This document shows, one piece after another, positions 1 through 8,561 of a stretch of DNA of 43,158 bases. The notes beneath the pieces were generated by a model. It saw nothing but the letters and a program-made list of their open reading frames with translations, had not been told where the DNA came from and did no database searches. This DNA is from Haliea sp. (lineage in GTDB: Bacteria > Pseudomonadota > Gammaproteobacteria > Pseudomonadales > Halieaceae), in the NCBI GenBank assembly GCA_002862985.1, contig PKCY01000016.1:1-43158 (forward strand), given 5' to 3'. A program made the position numbers and the translations under genes. Position 1 is the first letter of the stretch; each line of letters opens with the position of its first letter.

Positions 1-420
1 AAAGTACGCGGCTATGTGGCAGGTGTTGAAGAAGGCATTGCCGTGACCGTAGTCGCGGCAGACGGCGGCTTCACTATTGCCCACTCACCGGTAAGACGAC
101 TGGCGAGCAAGGCCATTTTTGGCGATGCCATTTCACCGATAACTGGCGGTGTCAGCCGCTATAAACCCAGTAACTATGCACGCTTGGCACGAGAGGCAAG
201 TTGCGCCGCTGCTGCCATTATGAAGCGACAATCAACGCAGCAAAACTCGCCCGGATATGACAAAGCGGCGCAGCAGTGGGACAACAAACAGGTCCAGGCA
301 TTAATGACGCAGGCCGCGGCAGCGGTATCCCACAGTGACGTTCAAGTGCCGCCGATACCAACGCCACAGCGGTGGTGCGACCAACTTGGCGCGCTAAAGG
401 ATTCAAAACAGACGCGCTAG
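1..420 (+). CDS. 3' end of an unrecognised protein
   Basis: An open frame runs in from the left edge and stops at a TAG at 418-420, giving at least 139 codons. The true start lies outside the window; the GTG at 16 is only the first possible start codon inside it. The visible part has a hydrophobic, alanine-rich first half and a polar, glutamine-rich C-terminal tail. I see no motif that assigns a family. The gene is immediately followed by a decayed flavin monooxygenase, so it may itself be part of a degraded neighbourhood. The frame is clean over its full visible length, which supports a real coding region, but function is unknown. Confidence 0.5.
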   Translation, partial: KVRGYVAGVEEGIAVTVVAADGGFTIAHSPVRRLASKAIFGDAISPITGGVSRYKPSNYARLAREASCAAAAIMKRQSTQQNSPGYDKAAQQWDNKQVQALMTQAAAAVSHSDVQVPPIPTPQRWCDQLGALKDSKQTR

Positions 421-437
421 CATAATCTGACCGAAGA

Positions 438-889
438 GAGTTTGCGATCACAGTGGTTGGCGCCGAGGTTACCGGCATCGGTTCAGCCATTAACTTACGC
501 GAAGCAGGTTTTGGTTTTATGATGTTAGAGCAGGCCTAACCTTTATGCGGCTCAGCAATGGCACGGAAGCCCGCAGGTTTATCTCGGGACAGTTACCGAG
601 GGTTGCACCAACTGCCTTTTGACTTTCGGCCCCGGCCTCTATACCTTTCACATCGGCATTCGTTATTATCCACATCCAGTTAACGTATGATTTCCATAAA
701 ATTAAAAAATAGCGGCCTCAGAACATCGCCACCTTGGCTGTCGATCCGCGCAAAAGCCGCCCTTACTCTAAAAAGCTCCAGATATAGTTGCAGCAGACAC
801 TTTGGAATAGCGGTGGTTATACCCCTTACTTGATCGACAAAAATGCGCGCAACTGGACGGGGCATATTTCTAGCTGCGCATGCGCCTGA
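438..889 (+). pseudogene. Decayed flavin-containing (Baeyer-Villiger type) monooxygenase
   Basis: Three blocks of a class B flavin monooxygenase can be read in order on the plus strand, broken by stops and a large internal deletion. At 444-539 an FAD-binding Rossmann segment reads VVGAEVTGIGSAINLREAG, ending in TAA. From about 540 to 686 there is a piece matching the YLGTTVxGFPNLFxxxGPNT region of the family, here YLGTVTEGCTNCLLTFGP. From 740 to 889, after a frame shift and with one internal TAG, comes LWNSGGYTPYLIDKNARN, matching the TVWNxGGCxSWYLDxxGRN region near the family C-terminus. Roughly 300 or more central residues are missing. The gene cannot make an active enzyme. Confidence 0.75.
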
Positions 890-938
890 CCAGGCTCAAA
901 CCAAGCGACTACATTCTGGAACAATAAGGAATACCACC

Positions 939-1316
939 ATGAAAACTCTATTACGCATTCTAATTGCATTACCCGCGATCCTTTTTCTCGTAACGGGTCT
1001 ACGCTGGTCTTTAGACCCCTCTAGCGCGGCGGCGGCCCTGGGAATGAGCTTGATGGACGGCGTTGGGCGCAGCTCCCAGATCGGCGACGTAGGCGCTTTG
1101 TTTCTCTCCATGGGAATAATGATGCTGGTTGCGTTAATCACATCACGACGCAGCTGGTTTCACGCACCAGCATTAATGCTGGTGCTGGTTGCTATCCTGC
1201 GTGTTATCGCCTGGTTGGCGCATGACGCAGCACTGGCCCTTGACATGATTATGGTGGAACTCGTGGTTGCCGGATTACTACTTTTGGCATCATCACGATT
1301 GTCGCAGGCAGACTGA
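939..1316 (+). CDS. Small four-helix membrane protein, DUF4345-like
   Basis: This is a 125-residue protein with about four hydrophobic segments (roughly residues 5-20, 50-65, 75-90 and 100-118). The pattern 'GDVGALFLSMGIMM' and the overall size resemble DUF4345 inner-membrane proteins, whose function is unknown. I chose the ATG at 939, preceded by AAGGA at 926-930, over the longer frame from 843, because the extra N-terminus is polar and overlaps the decayed monooxygenase. The stop lies only 3 nt before the next start, so it is very probably co-translated with the sulfatase. The family assignment is by pattern only. Confidence 0.6.
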   Translation: MKTLLRILIALPAILFLVTGLRWSLDPSSAAAALGMSLMDGVGRSSQIGDVGALFLSMGIMMLVALITSRRSWFHAPALMLVLVAILRVIAWLAHDAALALDMIMVELVVAGLLLLASSRLSQAD

Positions 1317-1319
1317 CCA

Positions 1320-3101
1320 ATGACTGTTTCGCGAGGACGTCTTCCGTTGCGACTTACAGCCACCGCCTTGGCACTGGCAAGTCTATGCGGCATGGCTCTG
1401 GCCCACGCAGCACGACCCAATGTGGTGCTAATACTCGCCGATGATCTCGGGTTCAGTGATATCGCACCCTATGGGGGCGAGATCAATACTCCCACTTTAA
1501 GCGCCTTCGCCCAAAGCGGTGTACGTTTTACTAATTATCATACTACCGCCAGTTGCGCCCCAACCCGGGGTATGTTGCTGACCAGTGTCGACAGCCACCG
1601 TAATGGCGTTCCCAATATTCCGGAGACCATTCCACCAGAGCAATCTGTGTTCCCCAACTACCAGGGCTTCCTGGGCACCAATGTCGTGACCGTAGCCAGC
1701 CTGTTGCAAGATGCGGGATATCACACCTACATGGCAGGCAAGTGGCACCTGGGCAAAGAGCGTGATCAACTGCCCTTTCGCCGCGGCTTCGAGCGTACCG
1801 TGACTATGGCTGATAGCGGCGCCGATAACTGGGAGCAAAAGCCGTACCTTGCAATCTACAAAAAGGCCAACTGGTTTGCTGATGGGGAGGTATTCGAGTT
1901 GCCAAAGGATTTTTACTCTTCGCGTTTCCTCATCGACAAGACCATTGAATTCATCTCATCCAATGCGGATGATGGCCAACCGTTCTTCGCCTACGTCCCT
2001 TTTCAGGCCGTACACATTCCCGTGCAGGCTCCCCAGGCATTTACGCAAAAATATATGGGTGTTTACGATAGTGGCTGGAGTGAGTTGCGAAAGCAGCGGC
2101 AGCATCGGGCAGAGCAGTTAGGTATCACGCCTGTTGGCACGCCCATGGTTGATATGTCGAGCACCTCCGACTGGAACGCCTACACAGAGGACGAACGACG
2201 CTACCACGCCAAGCGAATGGCAGTGTACGCCGGCATGATTGAAGCAATGGACCATCACATCGGTCGTCTCGTCGACTACCTGAAGAAGACAGGACAGTAT
2301 GAAAATACAGTATTTATTTTCACATCTGACAACGGCAGTGAGGCCTCCGGTGGGGATGACCCTCGCTCTCCACTTTTGCGCTTCGCCCTGAAGATGCAGG
2401 GGTACAACACCGATTATGAGACCCTGGGACTAAAAGGCAGTTTCAACACCATTGGACCCAGTTTTGCCAGTGCAGCGGCGTCACCACTGGCCTACTACAA
2501 GTTTTACGCGGGTGAAGGAGGATTGCGCGTACCCCTGGTAATTGCGGGCGCTTCGGTACCGGCGATGGAGAAACCCAACAATGCCTTCACGTGGGTAACT
2601 GATATCGCGCCAACCATTCTCGAACTCGCCGGGGTAAAGCCTCCCTCAGGCCGTTACGGCGGTCATCCAGTGGAGCCGATGATTGGGCGAAGCTTGTTGC
2701 CCGTGGCTCGCGGCGAATCTGATCGCGTCTATTCACCCACAGAGACTATCGGTTACGAACTGGGCGGCAACGCAGCCCTGTTTCAGGGCGACTACAAAGT
2801 CGTTATCAATATCCCTCCGATGGGCGACAACCAGTGGCATCTTTATAATATTGTGACGGATCCGGGAGAAACGCAGGACCTCAGCACGCAAATGCCTCAG
2901 CGCTTTCAGGAAATGCTGGGACACTATCAAAATTATGTAGCCAAAAATGGTGTGCTACCGATGCCCGCCAATTATGATGCGGCCCGTCAGGGCGTAATCA
3001 ACGGCATACTCGATCGCTTTGGCGGGCAAATTTTGCTGGCAGTGCTGACAATTATTTTGCTGGTACCGTTTTACATCGTATATCGCACCCGTCGACGGTA
3101 G
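1320..3101 (+). CDS. Membrane-anchored type I sulfatase
   Basis: Hydrolyses sulfate esters; exported. The 593-residue protein has an N-terminal signal sequence (residues ~10-31) and then the alkaline-phosphatase-fold sulfatase domain: metal-binding Asp pair 'LADDLGFSD' at 41-42, and the formylglycine motif C79-A-P-T-R, whose Cys must be oxidised by FGE or anSME (neither is present here). 'GKWHLG' near residue 140 and 'FTSDNGSEASGG' carry further active-site residues. A hydrophobic helix followed by RTRRR at the C-terminus predicts an inner-membrane anchor with the catalytic domain in the periplasm, which is less usual than free secretion. The start is 3 nt after the preceding membrane-protein gene. 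Substrate cannot be told. Confidence 0.93.
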   Translation: MTVSRGRLPLRLTATALALASLCGMALAHAARPNVVLILADDLGFSDIAPYGGEINTPTLSAFAQSGVRFTNYHTTASCAPTRGMLLTSVDSHRNGVPNIPETIPPEQSVFPNYQGFLGTNVVTVASLLQDAGYHTYMAGKWHLGKERDQLPFRRGFERTVTMADSGADNWEQKPYLAIYKKANWFADGEVFELPKDFYSSRFLIDKTIEFISSNADDGQPFFAYVPFQAVHIPVQAPQAFTQKYMGVYDSGWSELRKQRQHRAEQLGITPVGTPMVDMSSTSDWNAYTEDERRYHAKRMAVYAGMIEAMDHHIGRLVDYLKKTGQYENTVFIFTSDNGSEASGGDDPRSPLLRFALKMQGYNTDYETLGLKGSFNTIGPSFASAAASPLAYYKFYAGEGGLRVPLVIAGASVPAMEKPNNAFTWVTDIAPTILELAGVKPPSGRYGGHPVEPMIGRSLLPVARGESDRVYSPTETIGYELGGNAALFQGDYKVVINIPPMGDNQWHLYNIVTDPGETQDLSTQMPQRFQEMLGHYQNYVAKNGVLPMPANYDAARQGVINGILDRFGGQILLAVLTIILLVPFYIVYRTRRR

Positions 3102-3296
3102 CTACCGCGAGCGACATTTTTATACAGCATAAACCGGTTACCCTGTGCAGAACTCCATGGCCAAGATAAGGCTTGCAACTATTTCACAGCACCAACAGAT
3201 AAAGAGCACTTGGCCTGAGCTCTCGTCTTCTACTAATATTGCTTCGTTCGCAGCAGAGATGATGTAATAACCATTGTAAAAATACGGGGGCTGGCT

Positions 3297-3419
3297 ATGT
3301 TGAATCTACACTCAGCACTAATACTGACAGCTCCGGTTATGCTATCCGCCTGTGGCTCTGGCCCGGCCCTCATCGAAGCGATGCAACTGACGGCAGTCGA
3401 TATGTCGGAACGCAATTAA
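3297..3419 (+). CDS. Predicted 40-residue lipoprotein
   Basis: A short frame (ATG 3297, TAA 3417-3419) encodes a hydrophobic N-terminus ending in a lipobox, MLSAC at residues 15-19, followed by a short polar tail of about 20 residues. A GGGGG run sits about 6 nt upstream of the ATG as a plausible ribosome binding site. This layout (signal peptide, lipobox, tiny mature peptide) is typical of small proteobacterial lipoproteins of unknown role. It stands alone between the sulfatase and purT. No homologue is recognised, and the short length leaves real doubt, but lipobox plus RBS is better than chance. Confidence 0.5.
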   Translation: MLNLHSALILTAPVMLSACGSGPALIEAMQLTAVDMSERN

Positions 3420-3538
3420 AGGTTCCCAACCAGCGCTATCTTTTTTAAAGCTAATGGCTGATTTTTTCGACTGGCGAACCATACTGCGCGTACACTATCA
3501 GGTCCTAAATTCATCAACTATTTTGAAGAGAACATACT

Positions 3539-4723
3539 ATGCCAGTGATTATTGGAACGCCTCTTAGCCAAAGTGCGAAAAAAGTCCTGTTGTGCGGTGC
3601 GGGCGAACTTGGCAAAGAAGTAGCTATTGAACTGCAGCGGCTGGGCGTAGAAGTTATTGCCGTAGACCGCTACGCAAATGCACCGGCCATGCAAGTCGCC
3701 CACCGCTGTCATGTCATCAATATGCTGGATGGGACAGCATTGCGCGCGATCATTGAACAGGAAAAACCTGATCTGATCGTCCCGGAAATAGAAGCTATTG
3801 CGACCGCCACGCTGGCCGAACTTGAAAACGAAGGTTTCACCGTTATCCCCAGCGCCAAGGCTACACAGCTCACCATGAACAGGGAGGGCATTCGTCGTCT
3901 GGCGGCAGAAGAGCTGGGACTGAAAACTGGTCGCTATCAATTCGCACAGACAAAAGAAGAGTATGTAAGCGCGCTACAGGACATTGGCTTGCCCTGCGTA
4001 ATCAAACCCATCATGAGCTCATCCGGGAAAGGCCAGTCACTGTTAAAAGACCCAAGCGACATTGATGCCGCTTGGGAGTATGCACAGGCAGGAGGTCGTG
4101 CGGGCAAAGGTAAAGTCATTGTCGAGGGCTTTGTGGATTTCGATTTTGAGATCACGTTGCTCACTATTCGTCATCGCGATGGCACCTCTTATTGCGCACC
4201 GATCGGCCATCGACAGGAAGGCGGTGACTACCAGGAATCCTGGCAGCCACAAGCGATGTCTGAACAGGCGTTATCTGCTGCACAGGCGATGGCAAAAACG
4301 GTGACCGCAGCGCTGGGTGGTAAAGGACTGTTCGGCGTCGAGCTTTTTATCAAGGATGATGAGGTGATTTTCAGCGAGGTATCCCCACGCCCCCACGATA
4401 CGGGACTGGTGACGTTGGTCTCCCAGGACTTATCGGAGTTTGCATTGCATGCGCGGGCAATACTGGATTTACCGATTCCAGTTATACGCCAGAACAGACC
4501 AAGCGCTTCGAGCGTTATTCTGGTCAAAGGTGATAGCCAAAGCGTACAATTCGGCAATCTGGAGCAGGCACTGTCACAAGCCGATACTCAGTTGCGACTA
4601 TTCGGTAAACCGGAAGTCGCCGGTTCACGCCGCATGGGTGTGGCACTGGCGGTGGCCGATTCCGTTGAGCAGGCGCGCACGATGGCTAATACTTGTGCCG
4701 CTTCCGTAACAGTGGAACTCTAG
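3539..4723 (+). CDS. purT: Formate-dependent phosphoribosylglycinamide formyltransferase
   Basis: Catalyses the ATP- and formate-dependent formylation of glycinamide ribonucleotide (GAR) in de novo purine synthesis, in the cytoplasm. The 394-residue length matches PurT. The N-terminus has the nucleotide-binding '[20 protein letters not shown]' segment. '[12 protein letters not shown]' and '[17 protein letters not shown]' are characteristic, and the central ATP-grasp fold contains '[15 protein letters not shown]' and '[14 protein letters not shown]'. An AGAG about 9 nt upstream of the ATG can serve as ribosome binding site. It appears monocistronic, followed directly by a short hairpin and T-run. 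I saw no clear PurR-box-like operator in the 119 nt upstream. It is the only clear housekeeping gene in the window. Confidence 0.96.
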   Translation: MPVIIGTPLSQSAKKVLLCGAGELGKEVAIELQRLGVEVIAVDRYANAPAMQVAHRCHVINMLDGTALRAIIEQEKPDLIVPEIEAIATATLAELENEGFTVIPSAKATQLTMNREGIRRLAAEELGLKTGRYQFAQTKEEYVSALQDIGLPCVIKPIMSSSGKGQSLLKDPSDIDAAWEYAQAGGRAGKGKVIVEGFVDFDFEITLLTIRHRDGTSYCAPIGHRQEGGDYQESWQPQAMSEQALSAAQAMAKTVTAALGGKGLFGVELFIKDDEVIFSEVSPRPHDTGLVTLVSQDLSEFALHARAILDLPIPVIRQNRPSASSVILVKGDSQSVQFGNLEQALSQADTQLRLFGKPEVAGSRRMGVALAVADSVEQARTMANTCAASVTVEL

Positions 4724-4740
4724 TAGCCCGCTACTTTTTT
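4722..4740 (+). terminator. Weak intrinsic terminator after purT
   Basis: AGTAG (4722-4726), loop CCCG, CTACT (4731-4735) and a six-T run (4735-4740). The left arm overlaps the purT stop codon. The stem is only 5 bp, so efficiency is uncertain. Confidence 0.45.
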
Positions 4741-4903
4741 CTCCTCGGCTTTCTGCCCGTTTGCCTACCGCCTGTATTCCTTCGGCATACTGAGCCTGCG
4801 TAACGGCGGTCAAGCCCATATTCGCCAGCACCCCAGAGATCAAAAACTACGCCCATTTCGTGCCGATAAAGCCGGTTTCGCCCAGACCGCTTGTGTCATC
4901 GGT
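4735..4903 (-). pseudogene. Possible gene remnant (minus strand), unrecognised
   Basis: Read on the minus strand, one frame gives a protein-like stretch 'GLGETGFIGTKWA', an amber stop (4849-4847), and then 'FLISGVLANMGLTAVTQAQY' continuing with AEGIQAVGKRAESRGEK. The second part has an amphipathic-helix look that is unusual for random sequence. The frame is bounded upstream by a stop at 4906-4904 and runs into antisense purT at its end. No start codon or ribosome site fits. It may be the tail of a lost gene between purT and the acyl-CoA ligase, or chance. Confidence 0.22.
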
Positions 4904-5006
4904 TTAGTATTCAAACTACAGCCTACTCATCGGCCCACTGCGCTACCGGCGAAGACAAAATAGTGGAATACTGCCCGCCATGGAATAAACGCAAACCGGA
5001 CCAATA

Positions 5007-6557
5007 ATGAAGATAAATATAGGACAATTTCTCACCAAGCGAGCGGAAATCTGTCCCCATCGCGAAGCCATCGTTGAATTCGAGCGAGATCGACGGTTCA
5101 GTTTTATCCAGCTCAATGCGCGTGCAAACCGCATTGCCAATGGGTTACTCGACCAGGGTATTCGTCCCGGCGATCGAGTGGCGACGCTGTTAAAGAACAG
5201 CGTCGAGTTTGTGGAAACCTATTTCGCAGTAGCCAAGATCGGCGCGGTGATGGTGCCGGTCAATTGGCGTCTTGTGGCGGAGGAGATCGCCTATATTTTT
5301 CAGGACTCCGGTACACAGGCGCTAGTATATGACTCGGATTTCGACGATGCCGTGGACGCCCTGCATCAGGGCAAGTCGGACGTGACGCTATGGCTGCGGC
5401 GCGAAAATAGCGACGGTGGCACGCCACAATGGGCACTTGACTACGACCAATTCGCTGCGGCGTCCAGCCCTGAGGAACCCCCAATCGGCGCGTGGGACCA
5501 CGACAACCTGTTCATCATGTACACCTCGGGCACCACCGGTCGCCCCAAAGGTGTCGTGCACAGCCACGATGGTATGCTCTGGTCCCAACTAACCAGCATG
5601 AGCACCTCCGACATGCGCGACGGCGACCGCTGGTTGCTGGCCTTACCGATGTTTCATGTGGGCTGCCTGAGTCCGACCTCGCTACTGGTGCACCGCGGCG
5701 GAACAGGCGTCATTATGCGTGAACTGGATGTGGGGGCCATGTTTCGTTGCATAGATCAGGAAAAGGTCACCATATTTATGGCCGTGCCTGCGCTGCTTCA
5801 GTTTATGCTAGTGACACCCGAACGGGAACAATGCGACATCTCTTCTGTCCGCTGGATTGCAACAGGGGCCGCCCCGGTACCGGTATCTTTGTTACACGAG
5901 TACGAGGCGTTGGGCATTAGCATCTTCCAAGCCTATGGACTGACTGAATCCTGCGGTCCCGGCACCCTACTGCTACCAGAAGATGGCGAAGCCAAGGTCG
6001 GTTCGTGCGGGCGCCCCCAGATGCATACCAATATTAAAATTATTGATGACCAGGGCAACACCATTGAGATGGGATCAGAGCAACCCGGTGAATTACTTGT
6101 CGGGGGTCGACATCTGATGAAAGAATACTGGAACAACCCCGAGGCAACCGCAGAAGCTCTGCGCGATGGCTGGCTGCACACGGGCGATATCTGCACCTGG
6201 GATAGCGAGGGCTTTGTCACGGTCTGTGATCGAATGAAAGATATGATTATTTCCGGTGGAGAAAATATTTATCCCGCTGAGGTGGAGAATGCACTTGCAG
6301 CAAGTCCTGAGGTTCAGGAAGCGGCAGTGATTGGCGTCGCCTCAAAAAAATGGGGTGAGACACCGCTAGCGCTTATTGTTTCCGCGCCAGGAGCATCACC
6401 CACTGCAGAGTCCCTGAAGGCTTACTGCCAGGAACACCTCGCAGGCTATAAAGTGCCGCAACTTTATGAAATTGTAGAAGCACTGCCCAGGAACCCCTCG
6501 GGCAAATTACTCAAGCCGGAGCTACGCAAACAGTTCCCGGGGCCCGCTCCCTTCTAG
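5007..6557 (+). CDS. AMP-dependent acyl-CoA ligase (FadD-like)
   Basis: Activates a carboxylic acid to its CoA thioester via an acyl-adenylate, in the cytoplasm. The 516-residue protein has the full ANL-superfamily set: P-loop YTSGTTGRPKG (172-182), 'AYGLTES', the hinge and motif 'TGDICTWDSEGF', the 'DRMKDMIISGGENIYPAEVE' segment, and the catalytic lysine in 'NPSGKLLK' near the C-terminus. Substrate class (fatty, aryl or steroid side-chain acid) cannot be read from the motifs. It is convergent with the symporter gene that ends 69 nt downstream. A second ligase of the same superfamily lies at 18.5-20.1 kb, so the region probably handles more than one carboxylic acid. Confidence 0.93.
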   Translation: MKINIGQFLTKRAEICPHREAIVEFERDRRFSFIQLNARANRIANGLLDQGIRPGDRVATLLKNSVEFVETYFAVAKIGAVMVPVNWRLVAEEIAYIFQDSGTQALVYDSDFDDAVDALHQGKSDVTLWLRRENSDGGTPQWALDYDQFAAASSPEEPPIGAWDHDNLFIMYTSGTTGRPKGVVHSHDGMLWSQLTSMSTSDMRDGDRWLLALPMFHVGCLSPTSLLVHRGGTGVIMRELDVGAMFRCIDQEKVTIFMAVPALLQFMLVTPEREQCDISSVRWIATGAAPVPVSLLHEYEALGISIFQAYGLTESCGPGTLLLPEDGEAKVGSCGRPQMHTNIKIIDDQGNTIEMGSEQPGELLVGGRHLMKEYWNNPEATAEALRDGWLHTGDICTWDSEGFVTVCDRMKDMIISGGENIYPAEVENALAASPEVQEAAVIGVASKKWGETPLALIVSAPGASPTAESLKAYCQEHLAGYKVPQLYEIVEALPRNPSGKLLKPELRKQFPGPAPF

Positions 6558-6626
6558 GGCGGCGTTGCGCTCGGTCAGGATAACAACGCAAGCAACCCGG
6601 CTTTGATTACTTTCCGGTCAGGGCCA

Positions 6627-8045
6627 TCAGGTAATTGCTCTTTTCGCTAGTTCTTGCTTTATGCGCACTAGGTTTTCACGTGTCATATGAATACGGTGAA
6701 AAAACCATGCCGCAATGATCGCCATACCGACAGTCGGAATAATGCTAAACCAACCTAGCGACTGCAGCACAGACGGCTCGATCGTTCCTGGCTCCGCACC
6801 CGGCGTAAGCCCGACTACATCAATGACGATACCAGCCAACATAGCGCCCAGGCCAGTGGTTGCTTTCATTACAAAGGCAGAAGCGGCAAAGAATACACCC
6901 TCTTGCCGACGCCGTGTGTGCAATTCCTGTTCATCCAAAAGATCGGCCAGTATTGAAACGGTCACCACTTGTAACGTGACGATGGTTAAAACGGCGATGC
7001 CCGTACTTAACAGGACCAGTATGTAGACGGCCGGTTGGCCATTGGCTGGCATAAAACCAAGCAGCCGCGCGCCAATCAAAGAAAAGGCATTAATGGCCAT
7101 GACTATACAGGCCGCCGTCAACATAGTCGGCTTGTCGTAGCGCTGCCCGATACGGCCTAACACTATAAAAGCAAGCAAGGTCGCCAACGCAGTCGGCACC
7201 ACCATCCCCGCCAACTGATCGCTGCTCAATTCCCAGAAGTAGGTGCCCATATAAAGAGAGAGCGTTGTGTAAACACCCGCTGCGATTCCAAAGGCCAGAC
7301 CGGCACCCGTACTGAGCCTGAAATTACGATTGCTAAAAGCAATCTGCAGATCTTTGAATGGCTGCTTCACGCTAAAGCGTACCCCGGTCGCATCGCCCTG
7401 CGGAAGCCTGGGGATAACGGAGCGCGTCCCCCATACACAAAATACTGCGGTAACACCGGCAAGAACAGCCGATAGAATTCCGTAGTCTATATAGTTGCTT
7501 TGCAGTAAGCGCCCGTCAACGCCGTCTTTACTCTGGAAAATCAGTGCAAAACCAATCGCAGGCATGGCCATGCCCGCCAACCAGCCCATGGTAACGCGCG
7601 CCTTGGCGATTACCGTACGCTCATCGTAATCCGTCGACAATTCCGCGCCCATGGCGGAATAGGGAATAAAATAAATGGTAAGAAAGGTACGCAGTAAGAC
7701 TGAAACTCCAAGCAGCCAGAAAAAAAGCCCTATCTCTGAAAGATTATCCGGTGGCTGAAAGAGCGCCAGAAATAGTAGGGCCGTGGGAATACCGCCGGCA
7801 ACTAGTAAGGGATGGCGACGGCCCCAGCGTGTGCGCAAGGTGTCCGACCAGCTGCCCACGAGAGGATCCGAAACCGCATCCCAACTGAGTGCGATAAACA
7901 TCGCCAAACCCGCTAGAGTGCCGCTTACTCCCTGCACCTGGGTGTAATAAAATACGACAAAATTAACAAACGCCGCATCCTTTACCGAGAACGGCATATT
8001 GCCGATGGCATAGGACCACTTTTCCAGGGTGTTTACTGAACGCAT
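6627..8045 (-). CDS. GPH-family sugar/solute:cation symporter (MFS)
   Basis: Inner-membrane transporter, 472 residues with about 12 hydrophobic segments. The N-terminus has the hallmarks of the glycoside-pentoside-hexuronide (MelB-like) family: 'KWSYAIGNMPFSVKDAAF', then 'SWDAVSDPLVGSWSDTLRTR' followed by WGRRHP, the conserved loop between helices 2 and 3. Known family members import glycosides or related solutes with Na+ or H+. Near-neighbour genes encode esterase-like and sulfatase enzymes, so import of a hydrolysis product is plausible but not shown. The start ATG is at 8045. The gene stands alone on this strand, about 500 nt from the serine hydrolase upstream. Confidence 0.88.
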   Translation of the reverse strand: MRSVNTLEKWSYAIGNMPFSVKDAAFVNFVVFYYTQVQGVSGTLAGLAMFIALSWDAVSDPLVGSWSDTLRTRWGRRHPLLVAGGIPTALLFLALFQPPDNLSEIGLFFWLLGVSVLLRTFLTIYFIPYSAMGAELSTDYDERTVIAKARVTMGWLAGMAMPAIGFALIFQSKDGVDGRLLQSNYIDYGILSAVLAGVTAVFCVWGTRSVIPRLPQGDATGVRFSVKQPFKDLQIAFSNRNFRLSTGAGLAFGIAAGVYTTLSLYMGTYFWELSSDQLAGMVVPTALATLLAFIVLGRIGQRYDKPTMLTAACIVMAINAFSLIGARLLGFMPANGQPAVYILVLLSTGIAVLTIVTLQVVTVSILADLLDEQELHTRRRQEGVFFAASAFVMKATTGLGAMLAGIVIDVVGLTPGAEPGTIEPSVLQSLGWFSIIPTVGMAIIAAWFFHRIHMTRENLVRIKQELAKRAIT

Positions 8046-8561
8046 GAGATAGGCTATCCGGACGCGTCGCGTCTATCCCCGGTATTTGGAATAGCGGCGC
8101 ATTCTTTATCTCTCCAGTGCATCACATGCTGGCGACTGAGTCAAAGTTAGTTGGCGTCCAACCCTCACTCACCGGCCAAATTAGCATTGTGGCGCATGGC
8201 ATCAGATTCCGCCAGCGAGACACATTGAACACGAAATCGATCACGGTGCTGCCAATCACACTCACGCAGAGCAGCATAGAATTAGGCCGGTATAGGGATT
8301 ACAACAAGGATCGTAGTGGCTTCTTGGCCGTTGCACAAATAGAGCTTAGGCTTGGAAGAACCTACAGTTATTTCTGCAATTTCATCATCACTCTACCCAG
8401 TAGTCTTCTTGTCAGATAGTGCTTTGGCAGTAATTGGTATCAGTGGGGCGCCTGCTGACCGTTTCCAAAGCTCTGCATGCGATTGCTTGGCTAGCACAAT
8501 TTTCCCGGACGATAGTTTCAAGCTTGAAGCAAACGTCTCAACAGGGATAATACTCCGCCAA
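8046..8561. other. Gene-free gap with possible decayed frame
   Basis: There is no convincing intact gene in these 516 nt. On the minus strand a frame downstream of the serine hydrolase can be followed from about 8560 to a stop at 8284-8282 through one TAG at about 8393. It reads 'KIVLAKQSHAELWKRSAGAP' and later 'SDDEIAEITVGSSKPKLYLC' followed by NGQEATT, which looks protein-like but matches no family I recognise. It may be a decayed gene. The symporter promoter should also lie here; I could not pick one out. Confidence 0.3.

Noticed and set aside
3096-3107. CGGTAGCTACCG palindrome at the end of the first sulfatase
   Set aside because: No loop, stem of only 6 bp and a T-run separated by about 9 nt; too weak to call a terminator.
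8122-8277. 51-residue minus-strand frame starting MLLCVSVIG
   Set aside because: No clear ribosome site or motif; length compatible with chance.
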